Shown: piece by piece, positions 47,305 through 60,420 of the stretch
How the letters are laid out: the number at the start of each line of letters is the position of its first letter
How positions within the stretch are numbered: position 1 is the stretch's first letter
Assembly: GCA_033026295.1 (NCBI GenBank)
Contig: CM065179.1
Coordinates: 23,925,275 to 23,989,274, forward strand
Origin: Channa striata
Lineage: Eukaryota; Chordata; Actinopteri; Anabantiformes; Channidae
Length of the DNA: 64,000 nt
Direction: 5' to 3'
Translations under genes and position numbers: made by a program
Notes under the pieces: generated by a model
Databases searched by the model: none
What the model was told of the DNA's origin: nothing
Seen by the model: the letters and a program-made list of their open reading frames with translations, nothing else

Positions 47305-47689
47305 ATGAATGTAAAATCAACACAGTCTCCTTTAGATTTATTTTGGCCTTTATTCAGATTCAGATTCTTAATGCTCCATTGTGTTCATCAGCTACTAGGC
47401 ACTTTGCCTATCTGTTGATTAGCTCTGGGCAGGTAGTGCACAGTTGGAAATGATGAGAATGGTAATTAAACAAAAGCAATAAACGACACAAAACAAGTCT
47501 TTGATACAGATCATAACCATGTGGGTTTCTCATACATTACGCACATTTTGTTTGCATGTTGTCATTAGGTCAGTTGCCGCCCATTATAATTAAAACCAAA
47601 TAATTCCTTATGCAGATGAAATTGTTTTGTTTCTAAAAAATATGCACTGACTGTGTTGCAGATTTAATAGTAAATGAATGAAACTGCCA

Positions 47690-49330
47690 ATATCACCATC
47701 ATACACAAAATATCCATCAATCCAATGATCCACCCATTATTTTGTGCTTATCCTGAGTCAGGTCAGGGTGGTAGCAGATTTAGCAAGGCTTTTCAGACAA
47801 TCCTATCCCCAGCAAAAACCTCCAGCTTCTCCAATGAAACTCTGAGGTGTTCCTAGGGCAGATGCAATATATAATCCCTCCAGCATGATCTGGGTCCACC
47901 ACGAGGTCTTCTTCCAGCTAAGTATGCCTGAAGGCATTCTTATTAGGTAACCAAACTACCTGAAATAACTCCTTTCAATGCAAATGAGCAGGGACTCTAC
48001 CCCGAGCTCCCTTCGGAGCTCTGCACTCTATGTCTAAGGCTGAGCACAGCCACCCTTTGCAGGGAACTTGTTTCGGCTGCTTGTACAAGGATTTGTAATC
48101 TTTCGATCCTAACCCAAAGCTTATGACCATAGGTAAGGGTTGGAACATAGACTTGTAAATTTAGAGTTTCACATTGCGACTTAACTTCCTCTTCAACACA
48201 CAGTTCGTTACAGCTTCTGCATTACTGCTGATGCTGCACCAATTAACCTGTCAATCTTACAATCCTTTTAAAACTCACTCATGAACAAAACCCCAAGATA
48301 CGTAAACTCCTTCACTTGGGGTAAGGACTCATTCCCAACCCAAAGGGGGCAATACACCATTTTCTGGGAGAGAACCATGGCCTGAGAATTGGAGGTGCTG
48401 ACCTGCATCCCAGCTGCTGGGATATACACACACACACACACACACACGGCAACAAAACATCTCAGTGCATGCATCCCCAAACCAGACGCTCTAATTTCCA
48501 ACAGCTCCACCTGTGACAAAGGGAAACCCTGAGGTAGGCCAATACACGACTTGACTCCACCAGTGACTTATTATCGAGAATACGAACACAACTTGCAGTG
48601 TGGTTGTACGTGAACTGGCACACAGCCTCCCAACCACCTCAGTTTGCCACACCACAGGCATTGCACCCATCCTCTATGTGGCAATAAACAGGTGTGTCAA
48701 CCAGGATAGCCCAATAATATCCAGAGCGTTCAGCATCTCAGGTCGAATGTCATCCACACCCGGAGACTTGCCACTGAGGAGCTATTTAACTACGTCAGAG
48801 ACCTCCACCAGTGACACGGATGAAGCTTCCCCCAAGACTTTAGACTCTATCTCCTATTCAGAGGGCAAATTGGACAGGTTCATAAGCTTTTCAGAAGCTC
48901 CTCTTACACCCGAGCCGCAGCCCTTCTGACCTGTCGGTACCTGTCTGCTGATTTGGGAGATCCCAGAGCTAACCAAGCTCAAAAGGCACCTTTCTTCAAC
49001 CGATAGCTTCCTTTATCGACCAGTGAGTTCTAAGGTTGCCCCTACAACAGGTACCAACTCCCTTTTGCTCCTCTCTTCACCAAGTGTCCAAGAGTTGATA
49101 ACAGACCCAAGGCCAAAGGTGTTCTGGTACCAGGTACACTTGTGGTGCCAGTGGGCCCACCACATGCAGGTGTTTGGTTCCAGTGCCAGTGCTATCTGTG
49201 GAAGTAAGTCCATATATATCTAGTTGGTATCGCTCAACCTTTGGCAGCAGCTCAGGCTCCTCCCCGATCGTAGAGGTGACATTCCATATTCCCAGAACCA
49301 GCTTATGAAACCTTGGATAACGTAATGTGT
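47690..49330 (-). pseudogene. Heavily decayed APE-type non-LTR retrotransposon (Rex3/RTE- or I-like), internally deleted
   Basis: Read on the minus strand, the element opens with GIWNVTSTIGEEPELLPKVE RYQLDIYGLTSTDS (49290-49180), the N-terminal block of an AP-type endonuclease. It continues with LVEVSDVVK, LLSGKSPGVDDIRPEMLNAL and DIIGLSWLTHL (48820-48690), typical of the region before the RT fingers. Then come MQVSTSNSQAMVLSQKM and LPQVKEFTYLGVLF (48415-48275), which lie after the catalytic core. The core itself (FADD block) is lost. The 3' part degenerates into frameshifted remains and ends with GGATAAGCACAAAATAATGG GTGGATC. Stops and frameshifts are frequent, and a CA tract interrupts it at 48426-48447. 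It is much older than the RTE-like copies. Confidence 0.72.
48426..48447. repeat. (CA)n microsatellite inside decayed LINE
   Basis: An ACACAC run of about 22 bases lies within the minus-strand LINE relic and inserts a Cys/Val stretch into its frame, so it expanded after the insertion. Confidence 0.9.
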
Positions 49331-51439
49331 ATTCAAGCAAAATACTAGGTGTGGATCAAGCTGCATTATATTAGAAATAAGGATAAAAATGATTATAAGA
49401 AGGTTTCACCTTTAAGTGTGTGTTGGGTAGGGTCACTGTTTATTAAACAGTTCTGTCAAGTCAGCTTTCAGTCGAGTTGATGGGCTGGGATCAGAAATGA
49501 CAGCAGTGGAGGCAGTGAGGGGACACACACCCACCCTCATACACACACACACACACTCCATGCAGAGATCCCACGGGAGGTAGAGCTTTCACATTCATCT
49601 TTAATTCCCCAACAAACACAATGAAAACCTCACCCTGCGCCTGCCTGCCAATCATTCCAGTCTGATAACTCCTCTTTTTGACTCCCAGTAAAAATACTTT
49701 ATTTTAAATGACAGGATAGACAAAAATGCATACACACACACACGGCATGTACACATTCAACTTATACCTTGGCCTCCGTTTATGTGTATGTGGCCTATAT
49801 CTTTGTGCCATTTCCCTTCTCACTCAAATATCTAACTCTTCTGCATCTGTATAAATCTGGGAGCAACTGCAGCACATTTTATGTCAGTCTATTGATTAAA
49901 TGGTAATGCCAATCAATTTTTTATCTCCAGTATCTTCATCACTGTTGTGAAAAACAACATAGAGATGCAGCTGGTATTATGATAACAATAAATAAGAATA
50001 GAAAGTGTCAGGAGATTGTATGATGTGAAGAGAAAGCATGAAAAGCAACAAGGGAACAAGATGGTAATGACAAAAAAGACAAAGGGTACTAGTGTTATTG
50101 CTAAAAATATGCCTTGGGTTGTTTTGTTGTGTATTCATTGAAGTAGTATGAGAGTAATGTTGCAATATGTTTAGTTTTACTACTTTAGAAAACATTGAGC
50201 TTAAAAGTGGGGACACCATACATGCCAGCTGTGACTCTGTGTGTGCATTAGCTCAAAAAGTGAACCCACTTCTCTGTCATGTGGCTATGTGCGATTGTGT
50301 GTGTTTTTAAAGAGTTCTGTTTATTACTGTATGCTCATGAGTCTAGAGATATTCGGGCATGAGTGGGAATGCACTCTCCTCCATCCCCCGAAGAGAAGTA
50401 GAAGAGCATAAACTCATCAGCAGGGTTTAGATTCGCATATATCTTTTAACAATTTGAATTTAAGTGCCATTTTGCCAAATTGTAAATTTGTTTCTGGCTC
50501 CTTTAATTGGCTATAGTGGGACTTGCAACACCACTGCAGGGAAGATAAGGGGAGTGACTAATAGAGAGAGAGGGAGCAAGGGAAGACAGGAATCACTAGA
50601 GTATTCATGCAAAGAGAGAGAAAGAAAGACATCTTCTGGCATCAAAGCAGCCCAGCTCTCTACTGTGAAAAATAATTAACGGGAGCAAAATGGAGAGAGA
50701 ACGTACTGAATCTGTGGAGCTATCAAAGAATCCAGGGGAAATGGAGAGACAAGCAGTCGGCCAGTTTCGACTTGATAAGTACCAGAAATGCAAATGTACA
50801 AGTTTTTGTGTAATAAAGTACAGAACAGACTTTCAATCAACAGTACATCCTAAAGAGTGTGTTCAACCCTGTTTGTGAAAAAGTTGGGGAGACTGAGGGA
50901 AAGATTTCCACAGAGAAGGCAGCAGCGTTTCTGGATGGCGCTTACACACGAGCCACCGTCATTCTCAGGAAAAAAGGTTACAACTGTTGGATTCAAGTGA
51001 CCGGAGGAAATGACAACTGTTGTGCCGGGTCGGTGCCAACAGTCAGCAGAGAAAAACATTAAAAGAAAGCCAGTTATTCTCAAAAAACTGATTTAATAAT
51101 TTTGACCAGTATTGCCAAATCACAACTGAGGGAGAGTCATTACAGCCTTAGCTAAACTTAATTTTATTTTAAAAACTCTACCTAAAAAACTGTACTTTTT
51201 TAAAGGCTCTATAGTCCGTGTTCTCCTCCCTTTTACGCACAGGACCCCATCACTTGTCTTTTATTCTTTTGAGTGCACATCGATTTATGGGATAAAGCAA
51301 CATTTCCATTCTTGCAGGATTTGCAGGTCTGCCTATCTTCACTACTTCCTGTCATTCCAAACTATCTGATAGCATGTTGCCCAGTGTTTACGCAGTTATC
51401 AGGTGTCAAAGACTAAAAATCTATGGTATCCATGCTTTG

Positions 51440-52115
51440 AAAACATGGACAGTCTTCTGATGTGTCTCTAGCGTTATCTAGGCCAAAGTGAAAAAGAATT
51501 GGACCAAAATTGTGTTTAATCAAGTCCAAAGTGTCTACGAGGAGATTTAAGAGCAGATGTATGGAGATGCCAATGTCCTGTTCTAGCAGGACCTAGTGAA
51601 GGCCACTGGTTTGCTTACCACGATGTCCCTGTGCCAACAGTAACTTCACCCGACCTGAACCCTACAAGAATCTGGGGGATAGTGTCAAACAGAAGATGAA
51701 TTTATTATTGTAAATTTTACTTTGATTTTTGAAATAAATATTTATTTAACCAGGTAAAAGACTGCAATAAAAGTAAAAAAACGACACAAAAAAATCTTTT
51801 TTAATTTAATTCCCACATATTTGCAATTTTGCATTGAGAAACATTGTCCTCAAGACACACATTTAGCCTTGTTCTTAAAGACTAGGGCACACATTTATAA
51901 CTAATTATGATACTTGCCTGTTGCCAGTTAACTTCATAGATTTGAGATGTTCCACCAGGTGCCTTTTTATGCATTACACAGTTTTCAGTGTTTTGTTGCC
52001 CCTGTCTCAAATTTTTTGAAACATGTTGCTGGTATGACATTCAAAATGAGCAATCACCTTTCTTAGTTTTAGCATTTTATATTTAGTCTTTGTACCACAG
52101 TCAAAAATATGTTTC
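51440..52115 (+). pseudogene. Tc1-like transposon, 3' part with end of transposase and tail
   Basis: The plus strand has CCTGTTCTAGCAGGACC, GGTTTGCTTACCACGATGTC and then TSPDLNPTRIWGIV (51645-51690). This is a damaged form of the SPDLNPIENLWGIVKRK block that carries the last catalytic residue; the deletion removes the Glu-containing part. Further right, TTTTTTGAAACATGTTGCTG GTATGAC and TCAAAATGAGCAATCACC match the 3' non-coding end of fish Tc1-like elements. No clear inverted repeat pair was found. The right boundary is approximate. Confidence 0.6.
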
Positions 52116-55100
52116 TCATCATTTACAAATTGTTGCATTGTCATTTAATTCACTCTTCACACTTTTTCCCAACAGATTTGGAAGCAGCAGCTATGCACCT
52201 GAAAGCTAAACTTTCAGTGTCAGTTCAGCTCTCTACGCAGTAGCTTTATCTGTTACACAAGTGAAAAATGAATAGTGGTTGCAAAATGATACTGTTAATC
52301 ACTTTTCTATCTTGGCCCTGCTGAAACTATTGTGGTTAATGTAGCTTGCTAATATTTTGTCTTTTGTAGATAAGACAGGTAGAACATTTCGTCTGCCAAA
52401 AGATGCTGGCATAGGGCCTGGAGCTACTGGTACTTAAAATCCAAGATGAGCCATCAGGAAAAAAAATTCCCATTTTCAATAAGAGACAAGATAAACGGGC
52501 TTTATGAACATTCTATTTATAATAAATTCACACACCAGCTGGATCAGTTCAATGATATTTCCTCAGCTCTGATGTTTGTTGAAACTCAAACGCATCTTTA
52601 CATTACTATTATTTGTGGTTCGTTGTTAGATGCCTCATTAAAAAATGTGTAGCCAGTGTGTTGCATATTGCATCCACAACGTCATGACAGCAGTAAGTCC
52701 ATTAGTAATAAGGTGTCCCACAACAGTGAGTTTAATGTCCATTTATTTTATAACTCACAAATTAGTTGAAGTATAAAGTGTAATTATTTTACTTAGTAAT
52801 ATAGCACTTATAAAGTTGTCAATGTCAGTAGTAAAACACATAAAAATTTCAAATTCTGCTCAGATAATTAAATGAAAACCACACAATATAAATGTTGTTG
52901 AGTTATTTGACGATCCATTATCTGTTTTTATCACATTATACATATGCTTTAGTAGGCAGCCAGTCTACCTGCCAGCAGGTATTGTTATTCTTATCATGGT
53001 TACAATACTAAATGCAGAGGTAAAACTCTGTACATTAGGCGATACAAACTACCATGTAGTGTAAAAGGAACACACAACCATGAGGTTAAGGATCAGGCAC
53101 AAAAGGATTTGGTTAAGTTAAGGAAAAGGGTCATAGCTTTGGTTATAATGGTAACAGCCTGTTAGTTTGAAATGGGACAAGCTGATGTCCCTCATCTCCC
53201 AGGTTATGTCACCTATCTGTCCACGAATCTGTCCACAGTAAATTACTGTTACCAACCCCCACACGTCTCCTGCTGGCTCCTATTAAATTTACCATGGCAG
53301 CTATTGCCAAATTAGCACAAATATCAGAGCACCATAGCACGATTACCCAATGGTGGGTAGTAGCGGGCCCACTCAACGATAACTATGAAAGCGTGTAAAG
53401 AAGCAGATATTGTATTATATATTGCAAAATTACCTTCTCGTTTCAGAGAAGGTACAGATTATTACCCAAACCTTTTATAATTACTAGAGTCACCCCCAGC
53501 ATTGCCACCAGACTGAAGCTTCAGAAGTTAAAGGTAGCATACACTACAACTGCTTTAGATACAACAGAAAGACAAACGCGTGTTTAGGATTTTTCAAAAC
53601 GTACCACTTCTATTTGTACTGTCACATATTCTTAGAACTTCTGATACTCTACAGGAAGAGACAATTCAGTAGCAAAACTGAGTGATACAGTATTTCAGGC
53701 ATGGACGCAGAGGTCAAAAGGCAATTTTTCTGAGAGTTTGGCACTTCTACTTGTCTTGTACAGTGATTGTGAAGCAGCAAAACCACTTAGATTGAAAGAT
53801 CAAAGACAGACATAAAAATGTGTTTGGCATCATACTTCAAGTCATTTCCTCTCTGAGTGTTTTTGACTACAGTATACATGGATTGTGATGCAAAGAGGTG
53901 CTGAAATGATACTTTTGTGCTTGCGTTTATTGTATGCCGGGGCTAACAACAGCTTTGCCACGGGTTAAATCAATGTTGTCTTTCATTTCCAAAGACATCT
54001 CCTTGCTTTTTTGTAACTACAAGCACGCACTGCTGTTCCCTTATATTCACTGTAGAGCACAGTCTGCACCAAAGTACTGGATTCAAACATTGGTTCCACT
54101 GCAGATCTTCCATTCTAAATTTAGGATTTTACCTGATTACATTCTGTCTGTTGTATTGGTGATTTGGGGTTATGGGTTTTTGTAGCACATGCAGCATATT
54201 TTGTAGGATGAATTTGCAAAAAAATGAAAAATTGGTAGCTACAGATGTTCTGCATCTACAACTATAAAGCTCAAAGGATGAAAGGCGTGCTGTGGACACT
54301 GACGGCTTAGCTTGAGCAACTTTGGGAACACAGCTTTGATGCTGTGTGTGTGTATACACAGGAGGTGTGTGCCGAGGTGCAGTAAAACCTTCATTCACAT
54401 AACTGCAGTGACTGTGTATCTGAAATGCAGAGTCAAAGTGGCTCGAAGAAACACGGCTGTTATGCCTTATATGTAGACGTGGCACGTCACTCGTTGGACG
54501 TAGAAATCCCACAGTGGTACAAATCAACACCTTTTACAGTTGGTGTTACTATGCGGAAACTTAGGAGACATCACTCACACCCAAAGATTGGCAGTGGTTT
54601 GTATTAGGTGGATTAGAAATTACAGACCAGTTTAAAGACCTTTAATCTTTAATCAGACCACCTCTGGTTGTGCGGGACACGTCTCTGCTTGTTCGCCGCT
54701 GAAGCCTGCTCCTCTGTTGCTTCACTCAAGCCAGCTTCCAGCTCTGGGAAATATGAAGCCGGGCCTCAGATGAGCAGGGCAGCAGCTTAATCATTAGGCC
54801 TGATGGATGAGGGCCTGAGCTGGGCAAAGGAGGAGGGAGAGAGGGATGGAGGAGGAGGAGCATTAGACAAGAGGGATAGTGAGAGATGGAGGGTAAGTGG
54901 GAAAGAAAGAGTGGTAGGGGAGATTTACTGGAGATGTGATGGAGGGAGAGCAACGGAGAGAAGGATGAACGGAGGGAGACGTGCAGGCGGCCGCAGAGGA
55001 GGATCCGTCTAACAAATTACCTTCTCCTCCATTACAAAGGCTGTCAACCTGGACGCCTGTGTCAGCTCTCATACACACACTCGCCTGCCTCTGGTGTACA

Positions 55101-56139
55101 CGCGCAAACACATACACAACGACCTACAGATACAATCTCTCACGTACAAGCCCAACTGACGCGTACATACGGCTTGTTTTTGCTTCACTGCCTCCTCCAA
55201 AGTGCACAAGCGTGCACACGCACAAACTCTTCCTCCTGTTAACAGGTGATAAAGGAGCTTGTCAATGCAGCGATGCAGACTGCTGCTGTACCAACGTCAC
55301 CGCAACTTCACAGTGTCAGACAGAAGTGACTGTAGCTGTCGGCTCCTCGTGTTTTATAGCAGCCTGTTGTAAACTGGGCTGTTAAGACTGAACGTGTGGC
55401 TGGTTGGCTGACGGAATGACTGACTGGAGCACTTCTTCATTGGCTGACGCACTAGTTGATTGGCTGACTGACAAAGATATTATCATTTTTCCTCCTGCCT
55501 GTCACCCAGCACAAAACGCACATACATCTTATTTAGAATGTGAAATCCCATGTGAAGTCATTAAGTTTACACTGTAAAACATCATGTTTGAATTCAGTAG
55601 AATCAGCTTAGCATTTTCTAACTTAATGTAAACATGACCATTTTTTTTATGAGGTAGATCTGCTAAAATTGTCTACTTTGAATGTTCTTAAATAAAACTT
55701 GAGACCTAGTGCTTTGCAGATTTTTTTATTTTCATTCTAAGTACAATTAAAGTGTAAATTGTGATTACCTAAAAAAGCATGTAAATTGGTTGCCTTGTAA
55801 AAACCAAGTAAACTGGAATAGAAATTGTTTTGTACTTACAAATGCATATCCTGTTAATACCCTGTTAATGACCTCCTTTCTGTGCACTACTGCCACCCAC
55901 TGGTTAAGTAGAGTCATTCCTCTGAACGTTGTTGTTTTAAATTAGCATAACCCAAAAACAAGTTTTTTTTTTTTTTGTATCCTGCAATAACCTCTAACTT
56001 GATCATAAGCTAGTAAGAATTGCACATTGTTGATAACTGAGAAAAGTTATAACAAAAAAGTTTGGATCAATAATCCAGAAATACTGCAGTATGATTACTG
56101 ACTGGGATTTGGTAAGAGAGATCATATTTCACCTTCTCT

Positions 56140-56432
56140 CTTCTCCAAGTACCATATCATCTTAATAGATCACTTGGTTCTCAGAATGGAGGCGTACTTT
56201 TAGTTCCCAGAATGGGAGGCAGAGCCTTTAGCTATCAAACATCTCTCCTGTGGAACCAGCTGGAGGTTTCTTCTGTTAAAGGGAGTTTTTCCTTTCCACT
56301 GTTGCGTATATCTGCTCTATACATAGCCTATACATAGTTGTATGATCTTGACTTTATTATGTAAGGTGCCTTGAGATGACGTTTTTGTCAATTGGTGCTA
56401 TATAAATAAAGTTGAATTGAATTGAACTGAAA
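56140..56432 (+). pseudogene. L2-like LINE 3' end, internally deleted
   Basis: ACCATATCATCTTAATAGAT CACTTGG, CAGAATGGGAGGCAGAGCC TTTAGCTATCAAAC and CTCCTGTGGAACCAGCTGG parallel the last coding part at 46580-46700. The text then jumps straight to GGAGGTTTCTTCTGTTAAAG GG of the UTR and ends in GCTATATAAATAAAGTTGAA TTG. The deletion removes about 400 bases compared with 46465-47304. Confidence 0.78.
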
Positions 56433-57227
56433 TTGAATATTAGATTTTACAAGTCTAATATAGTATTTTATCAAGTCTGTACAGACTCGTACATTGTTTA
56501 CATGATTGTAATACAAATTAAAACAACTTTTTTCATCAAGATCAGTTACTCTAATATTTCCAAAATAAGTGAGCATTTAACTTTAACATCAGCTAATAAT
56601 GCACAGACTAACTAATTACAAATTCAATGCTTAGCTTAATGAGAGTTGATAAGCTTAGCTATACAAACAATATTGCAAGTTTCCAATGTAAATACAACTC
56701 ACATACAATAGAATTAATCTTTTATCACCCTGTTCTATTTAATTTCTTTTTCTATTCTTAGCTTTTTAAACATCTCCACCCTTTTAATTTCTGTTTGATT
56801 CCATAAGTTATCCGTATTTTGCAGTCTACAGCTTAATATTTTCAGAGGATAATAAAGACTATTGTTAAACTTTTAATGTACTAGCGTCAGAAGATGGTGG
56901 TGGGGTGAGAGCGAGAGAGAGAGGAGGTGGGGAGGAGAGAGGTTGCTCTGCCAGCAATAATGGAAGGTTGATAAAAGATAGATAATGAAATTTTCCTTTC
57001 AGCACATAGTATTTTCAGTATGAACTATTTCACTTGTTGACAAGCAGAACAATACTAAGCAAGAAAGTTAATTTACAGTGGGTTTCACATTTGAATCTGA
57101 ATTAATTTTGTCAGAGTAAATATGTGTGGCTGTAAGTAGGAAAAAGTATTACAGTTACAGGGTCACTCTTGAGGCAGCTTTAGAGTGAGGAGATTTACAA
57201 TTACTTTCAAGCATTCACACCTTTATT

Positions 57228-57418
57228 CTTCAGTTCCACCTTAAAATTAAAAATGGTCCTGCCTCATTGGAATTCTGGACTCTTGCCTTTGCGACAACAC
57301 TCAACACCAGCATAAAGAGGCGCTGGCCTCTTTTGCATGTTGTTGCAAAGGCAAGGGTCCAGAATTCCAATGAGGCAGTGGCAAGTTCTGCGATTTTAAG
57401 GTAGACCTAATACTGAAG
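57228..57418. repeat. Long imperfect inverted repeat (hairpin)
   Basis: The main arms, 57260-57299 and 57338-57377, are 40 bases each and pair at 38 of 40 positions. Outside them, ACCTTAAAAT (57238-57247) pairs with ATTTTAAGGT (57393-57402), and CTTCAGT (57228-57234) with ACTGAAG (57412-57418). Inside the loop, AAAGAGGC (57314-57321) pairs with GCCTCTTT (57326-57333) around GCTG. I do not recognise a transposon family. See findings. Confidence 0.88.
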
Positions 57419-57802
57419 CTAAAAGACATTTTAGCCAAACTGTCCTCAAAGCAGACTAAAAAAAACTTGCCTCAAGGGAATGGGCAAGTTTAATTACATG
57501 CCCTGTACCTTCCCATTCTCCACACATTTTGTTCAAGTGCTTTGAGCTTTTAAGAGAAAGCTCCACAGTGCGGCTTTGACTAGCATTCACATTTGCATAC
57601 TGTATATAGATAGAAGTGTGTCTGCGTGAAAAGGCAGTTTATCATACAGTCTAAATGCACTGCAATATTTGTCCCTGTTTAATATAATATCTTAGCTAAG
57701 GATAAACATGCAAGAAATGGGACCTACAGTGTCATGTTTTCTTTCAAACAAGTGTAGACAGACAGATGAAAGAAAGAGATACTGTTGGTTGTGCCTAGGG
57801 AG

Positions 57803-57803
<1 letters not shown>

Positions 57804-57835
<32 letters not shown>
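57804..57835. repeat. (GT)n microsatellite
   Basis: A GT tract of about 32 bases. The plus frame at 57708-57965 runs through it and is not a recognisable protein. Confidence 0.94.
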
Positions 57836-57837
<2 letters not shown>

Positions 57838-60386
57838 AAGGGCAGAGAGTAGGTGGTGGTAAGATGGATTGTGAGGTCTGTATTATGCAGGTGTGTGGTC
57901 ATCCTTCACTGAATTGTGCCCCTCATAACAGGTGGCAGACCCACTTATGGTGGGTCCTGGCATGATAATAGCAGCAATACATTTTAATGATCCTAGATCC
58001 CAAGATGGCTGACCACGCTGGACTTTGTAACCAGGCTAAAAAGGATAAAGGAGTTAAGGGGTTTTTTAATTTGTGCCTTAATCTTCCTTTCCCTTGAACA
58101 CAGAGCGATGATATTTCTATTAGAAACCACTGCCAACCTTTGGGTGTGACAGTGTGGTCCCGTGGAGGGTGGCCTCTTGCTCTTCTGTGTGCATGATTGT
58201 GGTGACAATGATAACCGAAACACTGGCATTGCCCTCTGCACTTGTGTGTTATTTATTGCTCTTTTTTCCGTAGTTAATATTAGGGATGGCCCACCAGGGT
58301 GGTGGGCAATGGATGAAGTGTCATTCTCTTCACTACTGTCAGTGCGCTCTATGACAGTTAATAAAAAAGAAACTCTTACTGGCTTAGGTTGAAATAACTT
58401 TGCGTCACATAATTTAAGTTCTAAACTGTTTAAAGTTGGACAGTCACTTGTAGCAAGATCAAACTATAAGGAAATTGTCATACTATCGAATGGAGTGAGC
58501 AATGGTGTTATCAGTTCCCATTGAGCCATACTTATGGTACAACAGGCGACCTATTTAATCCCAATAGGTTCAAAAAGTTCTAATCGTGACTCAGCCAAGG
58601 AAGCTTTGTCTGACTTTAAACTACGGCATCAATAGCCACAACTTAACGATGTATAACACGAGCTGTTTACTTAAGGGCAAAGGCAAATCGTAATATTATA
58701 TTACTATATATTATAATATATAGCTACAGACTATCTGTGTGCAGGCAGCAGATCCCTTACAACCCAGTTAGCTATGTCCCCTGCTGAGATGCTTGTCATC
58801 AACATATTTCAACCCTACATTGTAATCAGATGAAAATGTAATATTATAAAACTCTAGGGGCTATTTTGGCACCGCTGTAGTCACCAACATGTGTCATCTT
58901 GATACCAAAAGCGTTGCAATTTCATCAGATACTACCTGCCTCCTTTCATGGTGGCGCCATTGCAACAAATGGACTTTTGATCCATATGAGTATCTGTAAA
59001 AACAGCATCCTTGGGGGTTGAGGTTCAAAGACCTGTTGATCTTTACTAGTCTCTGGGTATCTAATATTGGCAAGTAAAAAAGTGAAAAAAAATATGGCTA
59101 ATAAAAGCAAAACCTACGGATTTTACAAATTTTTGAAGTCATTTCTTGCAGAATCAGTAATATTCTGAAGGCTGATTGAGGAAGGACGAGTAAATTCTCC
59201 TGCAAACAGCATAGTATTAAATAACCCTTAAGTCCTACAATCCTGCTGCATAAAAGCTGTCACTGATGTTTTTTTTTTATTGAAATACGGTACATTTATA
59301 GAGGCTCACCATCTATTTTGTCAACTAGCAGTGTGAGGTATGAAGTATGAGTAACCACAGGAAAAAATAATGTCCAAAAGCCTCCTAGGCCTTATAAGCA
59401 ACAGCACAAAGACAATTCCAGCTGATCAACACTCAAGCCAAGGCTCTAATCTTTGCGGATGGAAAAACCTTTGTTTTCCCTCCTACTTTCCTGCTCTTCT
59501 ATAATCTCTATTTTATGGCCACTCCGTTTTCTCCTTCTTGAGCACTTATTGAGAAGGCGGTGGGATGTGCTGGAAAGTAATTGCATTATGCAGTGAATGC
59601 ATTGTGCTGTGCAGACGTTCGGGGCCAGACTACTCAGGACTGCCGGTTTGCCTATCACCAGTAAACATTCACGGGATTGCTTGTTCATAAATGTTCTCTG
59701 CAACCAGTCCAACAAGCAGAGATGCTAAATTTACCACACTTGCAATACTTCCTGTTTGGAGCACACTAATCACATCACAGATGCTTTGGTTAAATGACTA
59801 TATTGTTCAAATATACAAGGCATCTTGTTGAATTACTGCACTATTTAATGACTCTACAAATAGCAACACTGGGCTTTTGTGTGTTGAGCTTTTGTAGATT
59901 AAAGGCCTCCAAAATTCAATCCCCATCAGAACCAGACCCGTGGAAAGCCTACTCGGAGTTGAGGTTTTACATACATTTTGGTGAATTTGTGGGCAGAGTA
60001 GGATAATGCTGTAATTGAGAAAAACAAAAGTCAGGATGCACAGAGACAAATAGACAGTTATTGTAAAAAAAAAGACTAATCTACAGATACTTTATATAAT
60101 GAATGTGTAAACAGGTCTGCACAGTAAGATACTGTGTGTAAGATGCATAAATAAAAACTAGGCCCGGTTAGATTAAATGTAGTGGACCCTTGAAAAGCTC
60201 TATGTTCATACTAAATCCTTAAATAAAGACTTATTATACAGTATCTGTATCTGCCCTCAATAAAACTGTCAAAGAAAAAGAAATTGGTAATTGTTTAGCT
60301 ACTATATAACAAATTTTATTCAAGATTAAGAATGGTTCATGTCATTTCTGACTATGTACCTTACATGCCATAGAAATTGTGAAAAA

Positions 60387-60420
60387 GGCGCCGCGCCGCG
60401 TTACGTGTTGGCCGCGTAGG
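60387..60420. other. Short CpG-dense patch in AT-rich DNA
   Basis: GGCGCCGCGCCGCGTTACGT followed by GTTGGCCGCGTAGG contains nine CpG in about 34 bases, surrounded by CpG-poor sequence. It is too short for an ordinary CpG-island promoter, and no first exon or initiator could be identified. It may be a recent insertion or a protected regulatory site. Confidence 0.5.

Noticed and set aside
53000..53390. Possible old repeat with GGTTAAGTTAAGG and CTCCTGCTGGCTCC phrases
   Set aside because: The resemblance to a fish dispersed repeat is too vague to define a family or borders.
54981..55385. Plus-strand 134-codon frame with many Cys near its end
   Set aside because: The upstream part is purine-rich simple DNA and the rest has no domain or splice support.
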